Part shown: in pieces, positions 1 to 8,732 of the stretch
How the letters are laid out: every line of letters starts with the position of its first letter
Numbering within the stretch: the first letter of the stretch is position 1
NCBI GenBank assembly: GCA_945892985.1
Contig: CAMDDU010000007.1
Location: 1 to 64,000, forward strand
Origin: CAITSH01 sp945892985
Lineage (GTDB): Bacteria > Pseudomonadota > Gammaproteobacteria > Burkholderiales > SG8-39
Direction of reading: 5' to 3'
DNA: 64,000 bases
Translations under genes and position numbers: made by a program
The notes under the pieces: model-generated
Told to the model about the DNA's origin: nothing
The model's database searches: none
What the model saw: only the letters and a program-made list of their open reading frames with translations

Positions 1-40
1 GCCACTCACAGGAGAGGTGCGCCCTGCGTGAGGAAATAGC

Positions 41-61
41 GGGGGCATAGCCCCCTTTCTT
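41..61 (+). terminator. possible intrinsic terminator
   Basis: GGGGGC, a 3-base loop ATA, and GCCCCC form a perfect 6-bp hairpin followed by TTTCTT. It would end a plus-strand transcript arriving from left of the window. The T tract is interrupted, so the call is tentative. Confidence 0.4.
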
Positions 62-123
62 CCACATTTTCGCCCGATTTATCATCAAATTGACTTTGAT
101 TCCAACGTTTCTCGTCTCAACTA

Positions 124-519
124 TCACTTGTTCAGTGATTCCTTAGCTTCCGGATCACGAAAATACAGCGACCAGGCGTTGCCGTGATCCACGGCTTGGA
201 TCAAGCCCGTGTCCGTCCGCCCCGACACCAGGCGATGCATGGTGCGAAGGTCTTCAAGCTTATCGACCTGGAACGAGATCTGCTGCAAACCAAGACCGGC
301 CCCGCCGACATCCGCGCGCCCCGTTTCCATGACCAGCTGGTGATGCGAACGCGGGTCGCGACTGAGAAACACCGCATGCTGCCCGCGCACGTCGCCGCGG
401 TCGGTGATGACAAAGCCGAGCACATCGCAGTAAAAAGCGCACATGACCCCGATGTCGCGCACAAACATGCCCATGTGACGCAGCTTGAGATCGGGAATCA
501 TGCGCGGCGCAGCGTCCAT
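124..519 (-). CDS. VOC family protein, C-terminally short
   Basis: About 131 residues of the vicinal oxygen chelate (glyoxalase / extradiol dioxygenase) fold. Visible are the N-terminal beta strand with HMGMFVRD, FYCDVLGF, VFLSRDP and LYFRDPE. The start at 519 lies just past the stop of the upstream esterase (TGA 521-523), so the two are probably one transcript; an internal ATG at 501 is possible. It resembles the VOC protein at 38134-38760, but that protein continues after FRDPE with GNRIELF, which supplies the last metal-ligand Glu. Here the chain ends with AKESLNK. The protein may therefore be inactive or a truncated paralog. Substrate unknown. Confidence 0.7.
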   Translation of the reverse strand: MDAAPRMIPDLKLRHMGMFVRDIGVMCAFYCDVLGFVITDRGDVRGQHAVFLSRDPRSHHQLVMETGRADVGGAGLGLQQISFQVDKLEDLRTMHRLVSGRTDTGLIQAVDHGNAWSLYFRDPEAKESLNK

Positions 520-520
520 C

Positions 521-1501
521 TCAGCGTCCGCGTTTGATGAACTCCAGAATTTCCCGGCCCAGCGCGTCGTCACGCGTGTTGAACTGGAAAGTCATGGACA
601 GATGATTGTGTTTTTCCAGGCGCGTGAAGCGCGGGCAGGCGCGGTCGCGTTCGCATTGCGCGGCCAGCAGCATGGCGCCCTGCGTATCCAGATCCGGATT
701 GTCGTATTCGGCGACAACGAGGAAGGTCGGTATTTTAGTCGCGGTCTTGACGTGATTGAGGGGCGACTGTCGCGGATACAGCGCACGGTCCGCGCCAAAG
801 TAGGCCTGGAAGTTCTTCAGGTTGGGGTCATCCGGTTTCGGGTCGAACAGGTAGCGCCCGCTCATCAGAACGATGCCCGCCAGTCCGGTTCCGGATGCCG
901 GCTGCAAATCACGGATGAAGGCATAGCTAGCAAGATGCGTCGCTCCGGCCGAATGGCCGATGACGTAGATGCGGTCCGGATCCCCGCCGTAACTTGCGGC
1001 ATTGGCCTTTAGCCAAGAGACCGTCGCAGCCACATCCTGCGCCGCGGCGGGCCACTTTGCCGCCGGCGCGAGCCGGTAGGTGGCGTTCACGCCGAGCATG
1101 CCCTGGCGCGCAAAATAAGTCGGGATGTTGCCGTAGACCTCGGCACTGATATTGCGCTCGCCCGCGACGTAGGCCCCGCCATGAAAAAACACCACCACCG
1201 GCACACCGACCTTGCCCTCAAGCCGGTGGATGTCGAGGCGATGGCGTGCATCGGGTCCGTAGGCTAGATCGCGCGTCACCACCACGCCATCCTTAGCTGC
1301 CGCGGCCAGGATAGGCGCATAGACTTCCAAGGTCTTGGCGATATTGCCGCGAATGTCCTTGCCCCATCCGGGTCCGACCTCGGCCAGGCGCTCCTGCACA
1401 TTAGGCAGCATATTGGCCACCTGCGCGTGGGCGATGGGTGAAAACAATGCAGGTGCAGCGCCAAACAATGCCAACAACAATAAAACCATACGTGACTTCA
1501 T
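521..1501 (-). CDS. secreted alpha/beta hydrolase (esterase/lipase)
   Basis: A 326-residue alpha/beta hydrolase of the BD-FAE / hormone-sensitive-lipase-like type. Residues 1-26 form a signal peptide ending AHA, so it is probably periplasmic. The oxyanion motif HGGAY is at about 107-111, the nucleophile elbow GHSAG at 182-186 (Ser184), the likely acid Asp267 in AEYDNPD, and the catalytic His at 298 or 300 in KHNH. The frame is open upstream to 1948, but the start at 1501 is chosen because the signal peptide follows it and AAAAAGGA precedes it. It probably hydrolyses small carboxyl esters; the downstream VOC gene is in the same operon. Confidence 0.85.
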   Translation of the reverse strand: MKSRMVLLLLALFGAAPALFSPIAHAQVANMLPNVQERLAEVGPGWGKDIRGNIAKTLEVYAPILAAAAKDGVVVTRDLAYGPDARHRLDIHRLEGKVGVPVVVFFHGGAYVAGERNISAEVYGNIPTYFARQGMLGVNATYRLAPAAKWPAAAQDVAATVSWLKANAASYGGDPDRIYVIGHSAGATHLASYAFIRDLQPASGTGLAGIVLMSGRYLFDPKPDDPNLKNFQAYFGADRALYPRQSPLNHVKTATKIPTFLVVAEYDNPDLDTQGAMLLAAQCERDRACPRFTRLEKHNHLSMTFQFNTRDDALGREILEFIKRGR

Positions 1502-1613
1502 GTTCGAGTCCTTTTTAGTCAGGCCGGCGCATGCCGGCATAAACCACAGCGCTTTGATTGGCATTATCAGCCACGACACGAAATTTGGCGCGCAAATGAG
1601 CCCTGCGGCCCGG

Positions 1614-1961
1614 TCATACCGAAGACCCACTGCGCCGCAAGCGCGCGCCACAACTGGGGCAGGCATAGGGATCAAAGATGACGCCGCCGGCGCGGCCCCG
1701 GGGAATGGCTTCGCAGTTGGGGCAACGGTTGTACCGGCTTGAAACGTATAAGTACGCCATGCAGGAAATAACCAGCCCGACCATCGCCGCCAGCGCGAGC
1801 TTGGGCTTGACAGGCGGCGGGGCGAGGTCGGTGGCAAACAGCAGCGCCAGGCCGACGCAAAACAACACCGCCGCCATGAGGAGTGGGTAACTCCACCTTG
1901 CCGTGAGCTTTTTGCGGCGTGCGTATTCGACGATCGTGTCCACGGCAACGATAATACCCAA
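1614..1961 (-). CDS. small membrane protein with C-terminal zinc ribbon
   Basis: About 115 residues, family not recognised. Two hydrophobic segments (YPLLMAAVLFCVGLALLF and the stretch around LAAMVGLVISCMAYLYV) are followed by a soluble tail with CPNC and CPSC pairs, which look like a zinc ribbon. The start is uncertain: TTG at 1961 has GAGG six bases upstream, GTG at 1988 is also in frame, and the frame stays open to 2129. It lies upstream of the esterase on the same strand, separated by about 110 bases. Confidence 0.5.
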   Translation of the reverse strand: MGIIVAVDTIVEYARRKKLTARWSYPLLMAAVLFCVGLALLFATDLAPPPVKPKLALAAMVGLVISCMAYLYVSSRYNRCPNCEAIPRGRAGGVIFDPYACPSCGARLRRSGSSV

Positions 1962-2202
1962 AGAGATCCTCAAAGATACCGTGTGCACGACAGGCCATCC
2001 ACGCGCCTCCCTCCCAAGCTCCCCCGCGTCATCCGGGCCGGACGGTTGGTGGCCTGATAAGCAGTCAACGGGGGCTGCACGATAACGACGGGCGGCGCGC
2101 ACAGGTTCGCCGCAAACGCCGCACGACAATCCAAAACCAAAGCCATATCCGCCTGAAAACCCGCGCCAGGCGCGGCTTTCCAGCCAACTACCACGCCAAA
2201 GC

Positions 2203-2340
2203 CTACTCCGCCTTGATGCCGGCCTTTTTGATCACTTCGCCCCAGCGCACATACTCGCTGCGAATATAGACGGCAAATTCCTCGGCCAAGTTATTGGTCT
2301 GCACGGTTGCGCCGATATTGGCGAAACGTTCCACCACTTC
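2203..2340 (-). pseudogene. C-terminal remnant of a Bug (TctC) receptor
   Basis: Minus-strand translation gives a 43-residue tail containing FANIGATV, AEEFAVYIRSEYVRWG and VIKKAGIKAE before TAG at 2203-2205. This is the typical end of Bug solute receptors. No signal peptide or N-terminal lobe is visible upstream, so only the end survives. It is one of five broken Bug loci in the window. Confidence 0.75.
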
Positions 2341-2955
2341 CCCTCTGGGCATGCGCCTGGTGGACGCGGTGCCCCTCCATGCCCAGGCGAGGCAGGGGAG
2401 CGCTGAGGGTCAATCTGCGCTTGTAAAACCACCAACGACGCCCCAGTTGCGCTTGACGGCATGGCAGGTGAACTCGCGCCGAACTCACGCTGCGCCGGCA
2501 TGATTTTGCCATTGGCCTGGCCGACATCTGGCTAACTGGGCTACCCCCTAGCCAACCCGCACTGCCGGCGCCGCTGAAAGTTCTGACTATCACCCTGCTT
2601 TAACAAGCTAGCCAATTCCTTTACCACCGGCGGCACACCCAGCCTCGCAAGGGTCGCCCACCTTGCAACCGGTAGGCTCGCCGACAGTGATTTTTTACGC
2701 CATCATCATTGAATAAAAAGGAATTTTTATACTCCGGGCAAATTGAACAAGGCGCCCAACCAATAATCGGGCTCGTGGCAGCGCCCGAATTCTGCAGCGG
2801 AAAATAAGCGCGCAATGCCCCTTCCCCTGCAGGCGAGTCCCGCTGCCGTCAACCGAATCACGGAAACTGCGTTATTGGACTGCAGGGTAAAATTTATGAT
2901 CGCTTGACCGCCCAGCTTGGTTCCATTCCACTCTATTTTTGAAAGAAATCCCATA
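2341..2955. other. intergenic stretch, no gene recognised
   Basis: About 600 bases with only short incoherent reading frames. It may hold further degraded Bug sequence between 2341 and 2560, but no reading is convincing. The last 250 bases are more AT-rich and probably contain the promoter of the gene at 2956. Confidence 0.5.
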
Positions 2956-3291
2956 ATGAACAAGCTTCTCGCCGTACTCATAGCCGGTCTTTTCGCAACT
3001 TCCGTATTCGCACAGACCGCTGCTCCGGCCGCCCCTGCTGCCGCCAAAGCGGCTGCACCCGCCGCCGCCGCCGCGCCCGCCGCCGCCAAGGCCGATGGCA
3101 AAGCAGAAGCGAAAAAAGCCGCTGACGAAGCCAAAGCCGCCAAAGCCAAAGCCAAAGCCGACGAAAAAGCCGCCAAAGCAAAAGCCAAAGCTGATGCCAA
3201 AGCAGCCAAAGACGCCGCCAAAAAAGAAGCCAAAGCGCCCGCAGCCAAAGCTGATGCCAAGGCCGACGCGAAGCCCGCAGCCGCCAAGTAA
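2956..3291 (+). CDS. secreted Ala/Lys-rich low-complexity protein
   Basis: 111 residues. Residues 1-20 (MNKLLAVLIAGLFATSVFAQ) are a clear signal peptide. The rest is almost only Ala, Lys, Asp, Glu and Pro in degenerate repeats such as KAKADEKAAK, like histone-H1 tails or AlgP. The start at 2956 is preferred over the in-frame ATG at 2917 because of the signal peptide. A strong terminator follows. A periplasmic location is inferred; function is unknown. The low complexity makes homology-based naming unsafe. Confidence 0.75.
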   Translation: MNKLLAVLIAGLFATSVFAQTAAPAAPAAAKAAAPAAAAAPAAAKADGKAEAKKAADEAKAAKAKAKADEKAAKAKAKADAKAAKDAAKKEAKAPAAKADAKADAKPAAAK

Positions 3292-3310
3292 TCAGCGGTC
3301 AGCAGCAATA

Positions 3311-3340
3311 AAAAAAGACAGGTTCGCCTGTCTTTTTTTT
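3311..3340 (+). terminator. intrinsic terminator
   Basis: GACAGG, loop TTCG, CCTGTC, with an A run before and eight T after. It ends the Ala/Lys-rich gene, and the A run makes it potentially bidirectional. Confidence 0.92.
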
Positions 3341-3625
3341 CGTCCAAATTTCAGTCGATGTCCGCGCCGACCAACCGACAGCACCGGACTTTGGTACAGT
3401 GCCAATCATCTGCAACACGGCCAAAGGCCTGAAGCACGCGCCACGCATTGCGATACTAGCAATGCCACCCGTACCACCGATTACCAATTGGCAAAGAACC
3501 CAAAGAACCATTGGCAATTTTGACAATGAAACACGCTCCGCCCCCAAAATGCGCGATGGAGTCAACGCAATGAACCACCTTGCCCGCCTCAACGGCCCAG
3601 CCGATACGTACGGTGGAGCCCGCGC

Positions 3626-5125
3626 ATGAGAGTGCCGAGCATGTTCGGCGCTGTGGGGCCTTTTATCGCGACTATCGCCTTTGTCGCCATCGCGGCGTTC
3701 CTCGTGTTCGCCATCTACTTCACCCTGCTCGAACTGCAGTGGATCGCCTTTCTAACAGGCACCCTGTTCGCCTCCATGCTGGCGATGGTGTCACGCGCCA
3801 CGCGTGCCGAACTGGCCGCCGTCGACAGCGGCGCGAAATTCGCCGTGGCGCAAGATCGCCTTTCCAGCGAAACCAAAGCGCGGCAACATCTGGAATCACG
3901 GCTCGAGTACGCCACCCGGCGCCTGCGCTACAGCGATGATATTTTTCCGGTCATGGTTGCCTACCACGATGCGCAGGGCATCTTCCGCTACCATAACCAC
4001 GCCTTTCGCCGCTGGGTTGACCTGCCCGAGCACCACATAGACGGCCATCACCTGCGCGAAGTGCTGGGCAAGGTCGCCTACGCCGAAATGGAACCTGCCG
4101 TGGCGCGCGTCATCGCCGGCGAGGCGGTGCGCTACGAGCGCACGCAAAAAATGGCCAACGGCGCGCAGGCGCGCCTGTCGGTGCAATTGCTGCCCGCTTC
4201 CGACGGGCACGAGTACGGCGACGGATTTTTTGCAATCATTTCCGATATCACACCGAACGGCGCGAGCGGCTCGAGCAACTCGAGCAGCAAGGAATTGGCG
4301 TCCACATCGTCGCGCGCGTCGCAATTGCGCTTCGACACATCTGTGGCCGAAGCGGCGACCGGGCTGCTCAATGTGCGCGAGCGCATGCTCTCCGCGCTGG
4401 AGCGCGACGAATTCGCCCTCTACCGCCAAACCATCACCCCGCTGAACCACGCCGCCGGACTGCACCGGCACTATGAGGTGCTAATCCGACTGATCGAGGA
4501 AGAGAACCATCTAATCCCGCCGGGCGCGTTTTTACCCTTAGCCGAAGAAGAGGGCCTGCTGCCACAGATTGACCGCTGGGTGGTGTCACACCTGCTGCGC
4601 CACCTCGCCGGAATGCAGGCCGCCACGGGCATACCTGAACAGGCGGTGTATTTCATCAATATCGCAGCCGCGACCCTGCGTGACCAGGACTTTGCCGGTG
4701 ATGTAGCGCATCAGCTTCGGACCACCGGCCTGCCCGGCTCGGCCATCTGCTTCGAGATTACCAACAAGGACCTGCTCGACAACCCGCACGATGCCGAACA
4801 CCTCATCACCGCGCTGCGCGCATCCGGTTGCCATATCGCTTTGAGCGGCTTTGGCCGCGACCGTGTGTCTGTCGCCCTGCTCAAGAGCCTGCCACTCGAT
4901 TTTGTCAAGATAGACGGCGGGCTCATTCTGTCCATGCTGCGCGACCCGGTTGCCATGGGTAAGGTCGAGACCATTAATCGCATTGCCAGGGAACAAGGCA
5001 TCAGGACCGTGGCCGAACTGGTGGAAGACCACGCAACGGAACAAAAACTGCGCGAACTCAACATCGACTACGCCCAGGGCTTCGGCATTTCACAGCCGCG
5101 GCCGCTGAAAGAAGCCCAGACCTGA
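3626..5125 (+). CDS. membrane PAS-EAL protein with degenerate EAL site
   Basis: 499 residues: two N-terminal membrane helices (about 10-60), a coiled region (about 60-100), a PAS-like domain (about 105-210), a Ser-rich linker and a C-terminal EAL domain (about 255-495). EAL domains hydrolyse cyclic di-GMP. The EAL motif reads YEVLIRL (Glu283); the metal-site Asn (FINIA), Glu (FEITN), Lys (VKIDG), AELVE and QGF are kept. The double-Asp motif DDFGTG is replaced by SGFGRD at about 407, so both metal-binding Asp are missing. It is probably a cyclic di-GMP sensor or an inactive phosphodiesterase rather than an active enzyme. Confidence 0.85.
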   Translation: MRVPSMFGAVGPFIATIAFVAIAAFLVFAIYFTLLELQWIAFLTGTLFASMLAMVSRATRAELAAVDSGAKFAVAQDRLSSETKARQHLESRLEYATRRLRYSDDIFPVMVAYHDAQGIFRYHNHAFRRWVDLPEHHIDGHHLREVLGKVAYAEMEPAVARVIAGEAVRYERTQKMANGAQARLSVQLLPASDGHEYGDGFFAIISDITPNGASGSSNSSSKELASTSSRASQLRFDTSVAEAATGLLNVRERMLSALERDEFALYRQTITPLNHAAGLHRHYEVLIRLIEEENHLIPPGAFLPLAEEEGLLPQIDRWVVSHLLRHLAGMQAATGIPEQAVYFINIAAATLRDQDFAGDVAHQLRTTGLPGSAICFEITNKDLLDNPHDAEHLITALRASGCHIALSGFGRDRVSVALLKSLPLDFVKIDGGLILSMLRDPVAMGKVETINRIAREQGIRTVAELVEDHATEQKLRELNIDYAQGFGISQPRPLKEAQT

Positions 5126-5638
5126 AGCCCGAGTTTCAAGCTTGAGGCCTGCAGCGAGCGCCCGGCGCCCGATGGAGAGCACCAGATCAGTCTGGAAAAT
5201 TTCCGCAGAACCAGCTAATAAGGGGTAATTGCCCCACCACACCCGGCCAAAGACCCGCGGAACGTGGCCATAAGGGACTGTTTTGCGGTGATTTTTTGCA
5301 AGGCCGGGCGGTCTTTTTGCGTTCTGCAAAAAAATCGGCCGGTGAAGTTTTTAAGGCTTCACCGACCAGAAGGCGGGTCCAAGGAGGAGGAGGAAAACAC
5401 CGCAGGACTCAAGATAACTTAATTTTTGATGCCACGCAACAATTTATTTAAAAATAAGGTATATATTTTCAGGCCATTGTTTTAATTGTTATTTTTATCA
5501 CATTTTTTATACATTCCCACTTATAAAATAAGGGAAATGCTGCGCACGCAACATTAAACCGTCTTCAAACACTACAGCGCTTGACCACGCCCCCCTTGCA
5601 CAAAAAATACGTTTTCTATCAGCAACTTACAGCCGGCC
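5126..5638. other. intergenic stretch with hairpin and AT-rich tract
   Basis: No coding sequence recognised. An 8-bp inverted repeat (CGGTGAAG ... CTTCACCG, 5340-5364) is present; on the minus strand it would be followed by a T run. Positions 5405-5560 are strikingly AT-rich compared with the rest of the window. Confidence 0.5.
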
Positions 5639-5841
5639 CTAACGCTCTTGCCAGGCGTTTTTTTCCATGCAATCGACATAAGCCTTGTAGGACGCCTTAG
5701 GGTCGCCGATCGCCGCTCGCATTGGCCGCGTCACGACAGCGGTAATGGTCCATAAAAATCCGCCCCGCCCTTCTGGCGGTTGACGCAAGCCGGGAGCACA
5801 GGCACCACGCTGATTATCAGAAGAATCCGCAGCAACTTCAT
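5639..5841 (-). pseudogene. frameshifted small lipoprotein
   Basis: The start at 5841 gives MKLLRILLIISVVPVLPAC, a lipoprotein signal with lipobox LPAC, but the frame stops after 36 codons. The other two frames supply YRCRDAANASGD and then GDPKASYKAYVDCMEKNAW ending at TAG 5639-5641. Together they look like one protein of about 65 residues with a Cys pair. The near-duplication GGCGATC GGCGACC at the second break suggests a 7-base insertion. Family not recognised. Confidence 0.5.
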
Positions 5842-5966
5842 CTATGACCTGCCCGGTTGAGGTCGCTGATTATTATCATCACCAATAAAACGCCAGCTTG
5901 CGCTTTGACTAATATTCGCGCGTAGACTGCATAAAAATACGAAACAAATCCCGCGAAGGATAAAAC

Positions 5967-6136
5967 ATGAAGCAAGCATGGCCAAGGCGGCTGAGGACAA
6001 ATCACTGCGCGAGCAAATCAACGCCACCGGGTGCGAGGTGGAATTTCTGAGCCCGCTGCAAACCGTGGAAAAAATCAAGCTTGACCTGCCCAAATGGGGC
6101 AAGGTCGTCAAGGATGCCAACATCAGGGCGGAATAA
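5967..6136 (+). pseudogene. Bug (TctC) receptor remnant, internal deletion
   Basis: AAGGAT followed by ATG at 5967 looks like an original ribosome site and start. After a few codons the sequence changes frame (from 5978) into a Bug C-terminus: LREQINATGCEVEFLSP, KLDLPKWGKVVKDANI, TAA at 6134-6136. Signal peptide and central domain are gone, consistent with a deletion that joined the start to the end. It lies 15 bases before the VOC gene at 6152. Confidence 0.7.
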
Positions 6137-6151
6137 TCCGCAGGCGCTCGC

Positions 6152-6601
6152 ATGATCCGTATCGAACAAATCGACCACATCGGCATACGCATCACCGACA
6201 AGACGCGGGCGCTCGCCTTTTACGCGCTACTTGGCTTCAAGCTCGAGCTCGAGGTCGGATTCGACGCGGTGATCATCATCAAGAACGCTGCCGGCGTGGA
6301 ACTTAACCTCATCGTCAACGGCGTCGACGCCACCGGCGGCAAGAACATCCTGATGGACGTGCCCGAAAAACATCCGGGCCTCACACACCTTGCCTTCCGG
6401 GTGGCCGACATTAACGCCACCATCGCCACGCTGGAGAAAAACGACATCACCATCACCCAAGGGCCGGTGACATTTGGTGATGGGCATGTGTCGGTGTTCA
6501 TGCGCGACCCGGATCGCAACACCATCGAGTTGCGCGCACGCATGCCCGAGGGTGACGCAGAAAAAATCGCGGGCCTGGTTTTTTACGACCCGAAGGGCTA
6601 G
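6152..6601 (+). CDS. VOC family (glyoxalase-like) protein
   Basis: 149 residues with two beta-alpha-beta-beta-beta modules of the vicinal oxygen chelate superfamily. The metal-ligand pattern is complete for a single-metal site: His in IDHIGI, His in LTHLAFRV and Glu in NTIELR. LAFYALLGF and VFMRDPDRN are typical. It precedes a TauD/TfdA dioxygenase by 56 bases on the same strand, so the two probably act on the same compound. Exact reaction unknown (lyase, isomerase or dioxygenase). Confidence 0.82.
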   Translation: MIRIEQIDHIGIRITDKTRALAFYALLGFKLELEVGFDAVIIIKNAAGVELNLIVNGVDATGGKNILMDVPEKHPGLTHLAFRVADINATIATLEKNDITITQGPVTFGDGHVSVFMRDPDRNTIELRARMPEGDAEKIAGLVFYDPKG

Positions 6602-6657
6602 CCTCCCGCGCGCCGTCACGCCAAGCCGCCCAGACCAAACCAAAGAAGGCATCCACC

Positions 6658-7557
6658 ATGAACATCATTCCCAGCGGCAATATCCTGGGTGCCCGCGTCG
6701 AAGGGCTTGACCTGTCGCAGGTGCTCAGCGACGAACAATTCAAGACGCTAGAGGCCGCGCTAGGCCGCCATGGCGTGCTCAGTTACCCGGAACAGGTACT
6801 GAGCTCGCAGCAACTGCGTGATTTCGCGGCGCGCTTTGGCACGCTCGAGATCAACGTCGCCGGCGCCTACCAGGACGCAAAGCTACCCGAGGTGATGATT
6901 CTTTCCAACAAGGTCGACGAAAACGGCAAGCCGCTAGGCCTGAGCGATGCCGGCCAGGACTGGCACACCGACATGTCCTACAGCAAGACCATCGCCTTTG
7001 CCAACGTACTCTATGGCCTTGAAATCCCCCATCGTAACGGCGAGCCCTTGGGCAACACTGTGTTTTGCAACATGCACGCCGCCTACGACGAGCTGCCAGC
7101 CGAGCTGAAAATGCGCCTCGATGGCATGACCATCACGCACGACTTCGCCAAGTTCTGGGAAAAAATGCGCGCCGAGCGCGGCAGCAAGCGCCCGCCCCTC
7201 ACCGACGCGCAGCGCCGCGCCAAACCGCCGGTGACACATCCGGTGTTTCTTACCCATCCGATCACCCGCAAAAGAGTGCTCTACGCCAACCCCGGCTACT
7301 CGATGCAAATCAATGAACTGAGCCCGGAGGAGAGCGAAGCCACGCTTGCATTTTTATTCCAGCACCAGTTACAGGAAAAATACCAGCACCAGCACCGCTG
7401 GCGCGTGGGCGACGTGCTGATGTGGGACAACATGGGCACGCTGCACAACGCCATTCCCGACTACACACCGCAAGAGCACCGCTACATCAAGCGCTGCCAG
7501 GTCATGGCGGACCGCTACTTTCCCGGGACTAAGGTCAAGACTGCGGACGCAGCCTGA
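6658..7557 (+). CDS. TauD/TfdA family alpha-ketoglutarate dioxygenase
   Basis: 299 residues, normal for the Fe(II)/2-oxoglutarate dioxygenases that oxidise taurine, 2,4-D and similar substrates. The iron-binding HxD is WHTD (His103, Asp105) and the distal His is about 263 in GTLHNAIPDY; the later Arg in HRYIKR fits 2-oxoglutarate binding. AAGAAGG lies ahead of the ATG. It follows the VOC gene, probably as one operon. Substrate cannot be told from sequence; no sulfonate-transport genes are nearby. Confidence 0.88.
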   Translation: MNIIPSGNILGARVEGLDLSQVLSDEQFKTLEAALGRHGVLSYPEQVLSSQQLRDFAARFGTLEINVAGAYQDAKLPEVMILSNKVDENGKPLGLSDAGQDWHTDMSYSKTIAFANVLYGLEIPHRNGEPLGNTVFCNMHAAYDELPAELKMRLDGMTITHDFAKFWEKMRAERGSKRPPLTDAQRRAKPPVTHPVFLTHPITRKRVLYANPGYSMQINELSPEESEATLAFLFQHQLQEKYQHQHRWRVGDVLMWDNMGTLHNAIPDYTPQEHRYIKRCQVMADRYFPGTKVKTADAA

Positions 7558-7584
7558 GCGGGGGCTGGATCAGACGCCGGAACA

Positions 7585-7658
7585 GCGAGCTCTATTGCCC
7601 GCTTCGCTGACGCCTAGAAAAATAGTGCGCCTCCTATTTTAAAAACCGAGGAGCTCGC
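7585..7658. repeat. inverted repeat between convergent genes
   Basis: GCGAGCTC (7585-7592) and GAGCTCGC (7651-7658) form a perfect 8-bp inverted repeat with a long loop, between the convergent dioxygenase and LysR genes. It may work as a terminator, but no T run is seen. Confidence 0.35.
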
Positions 7659-7676
7659 CGGATATCCAGCGCGAAC

Positions 7677-8576
7677 CTATTCGAGCAATCCCGCCAGATC
7701 GATAGTCGAGAGCACGTTTTTCATTTCGCTGGCGAGATTGGTGTGGCGGTGGTGCTTGTAGGTTGCGAGGAACAACTGGTTGCGGATCACCGGTGACTGA
7801 ATGCGGCTGGTGCGGTAGCGCGCCTCGCCACCAGCCGCGCGCACGGCGCTCGCCGGCATCACGCCAAACCCGATGCGCCCGGCAATGAGCTCAAGGATGT
7901 TCGATATCGTATCCACTTCCACCGACACCGTGAGGTCCACGCCGGCGCGCGCCGCCGCGGCCGCCAACACCGAGCGAGTCGCATTTGGCATCCGAGGCAA
8001 AATCAATGGGTATTTTTTTAGCTCACGCAAGGGCAGCACACGCGGCTGCAGCGAGCGCGCCGCCTTGGGCCCGACCAAAACCAGTTCCTCGGAGTACAGC
8101 GGCTTTAGCTCTAGGTCGGCGCTGTAGGCCGGGTCGAACAGAAGCGCGATTTCGACGCGCCCTAGCACCAGCCACTCATGCAGCACCGTGCTCACCCCTT
8201 CGGCAATTGTGATCGACGCCTCCGGAAAACGCTCGCGAAAGGCCTGAACCAGCGGCGTCGTCAGCGCCTTGGCCACGCGCGAGGGCAGGCCGATTGCCAC
8301 GCGCCCCCGAGGCGCCGTGCGCAACTCGTCCAAAGCGCCCACGGCACGGCGCGCCGTTTCAAGCAGCGCGTGTCCATGCTCAAGAAAACACTGGCCGGCC
8401 GGCGTGAGCTCGACGCCGCGACCATTGCGGTGCAGCAAACTGTGGCGCAGCTCGGTTTCCAGCGCCCGGATCTGCCGACTGAGCGAAGGCTGCGGCATGC
8501 CCAGCACCAGCGCCGCCCGGGTAAAGCTGCCGAGCTCGGCGACACGCACGAAAGATTCGATTTGTTCGAGTTTCAT
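7677..8576 (-). CDS. LysR family transcriptional regulator
   Basis: 299 residues, full length. The N-terminal winged helix-turn-helix (MKLEQIESFVRVAELGSFTRAA ... QPSLSRQIRALE, about 1-60) is followed by the LysR substrate-binding domain. It is divergent from the Bug-deacetylase-hydrolase-amidase operon starting at 8733, with 156 bases between. The usual LysR arrangement suggests that it controls that operon and senses its substrate or a product. Confidence 0.92.
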   Translation of the reverse strand: MKLEQIESFVRVAELGSFTRAALVLGMPQPSLSRQIRALETELRHSLLHRNGRGVELTPAGQCFLEHGHALLETARRAVGALDELRTAPRGRVAIGLPSRVAKALTTPLVQAFRERFPEASITIAEGVSTVLHEWLVLGRVEIALLFDPAYSADLELKPLYSEELVLVGPKAARSLQPRVLPLRELKKYPLILPRMPNATRSVLAAAAARAGVDLTVSVEVDTISNILELIAGRIGFGVMPASAVRAAGGEARYRTSRIQSPVIRNQLFLATYKHHRHTNLASEMKNVLSTIDLAGLLE

Positions 8577-8732
8577 TTTCTAGTGATATTCAGTATTAAC
8601 ATAACAGGTTTATGCAATGCCAATCATCTCATGCCACAGTAGTCTGCAGAATAGGTTCGGTAGGAATACGAGTGCTCGGGGACTACGCAAAGCCCCGTAG
8701 CGCAAAAGGAGCTGCGCTTTTCTGGAGGTATC
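8577..8732. promoter_or_regulatory. divergent promoter region, LysR / Bug operon
   Basis: The 156-base gap must hold both promoters and the LysR operator. GGAGG lies before the ATG at 8733. No unique T-N11-A operator can be chosen by eye. Confidence 0.5.

Noticed and set aside
1502..1948. N-terminal extension of the esterase frame to 475 residues
   Set aside because: The extra part is a frame-shifted shadow of the small membrane protein; a signal peptide and ribosome site place the start at 1501.
3095..3523. 142-residue Lys/Pro-rich reading frame
   Set aside because: It is the +1 frame of the Ala/Lys-rich gene and runs through its terminator.
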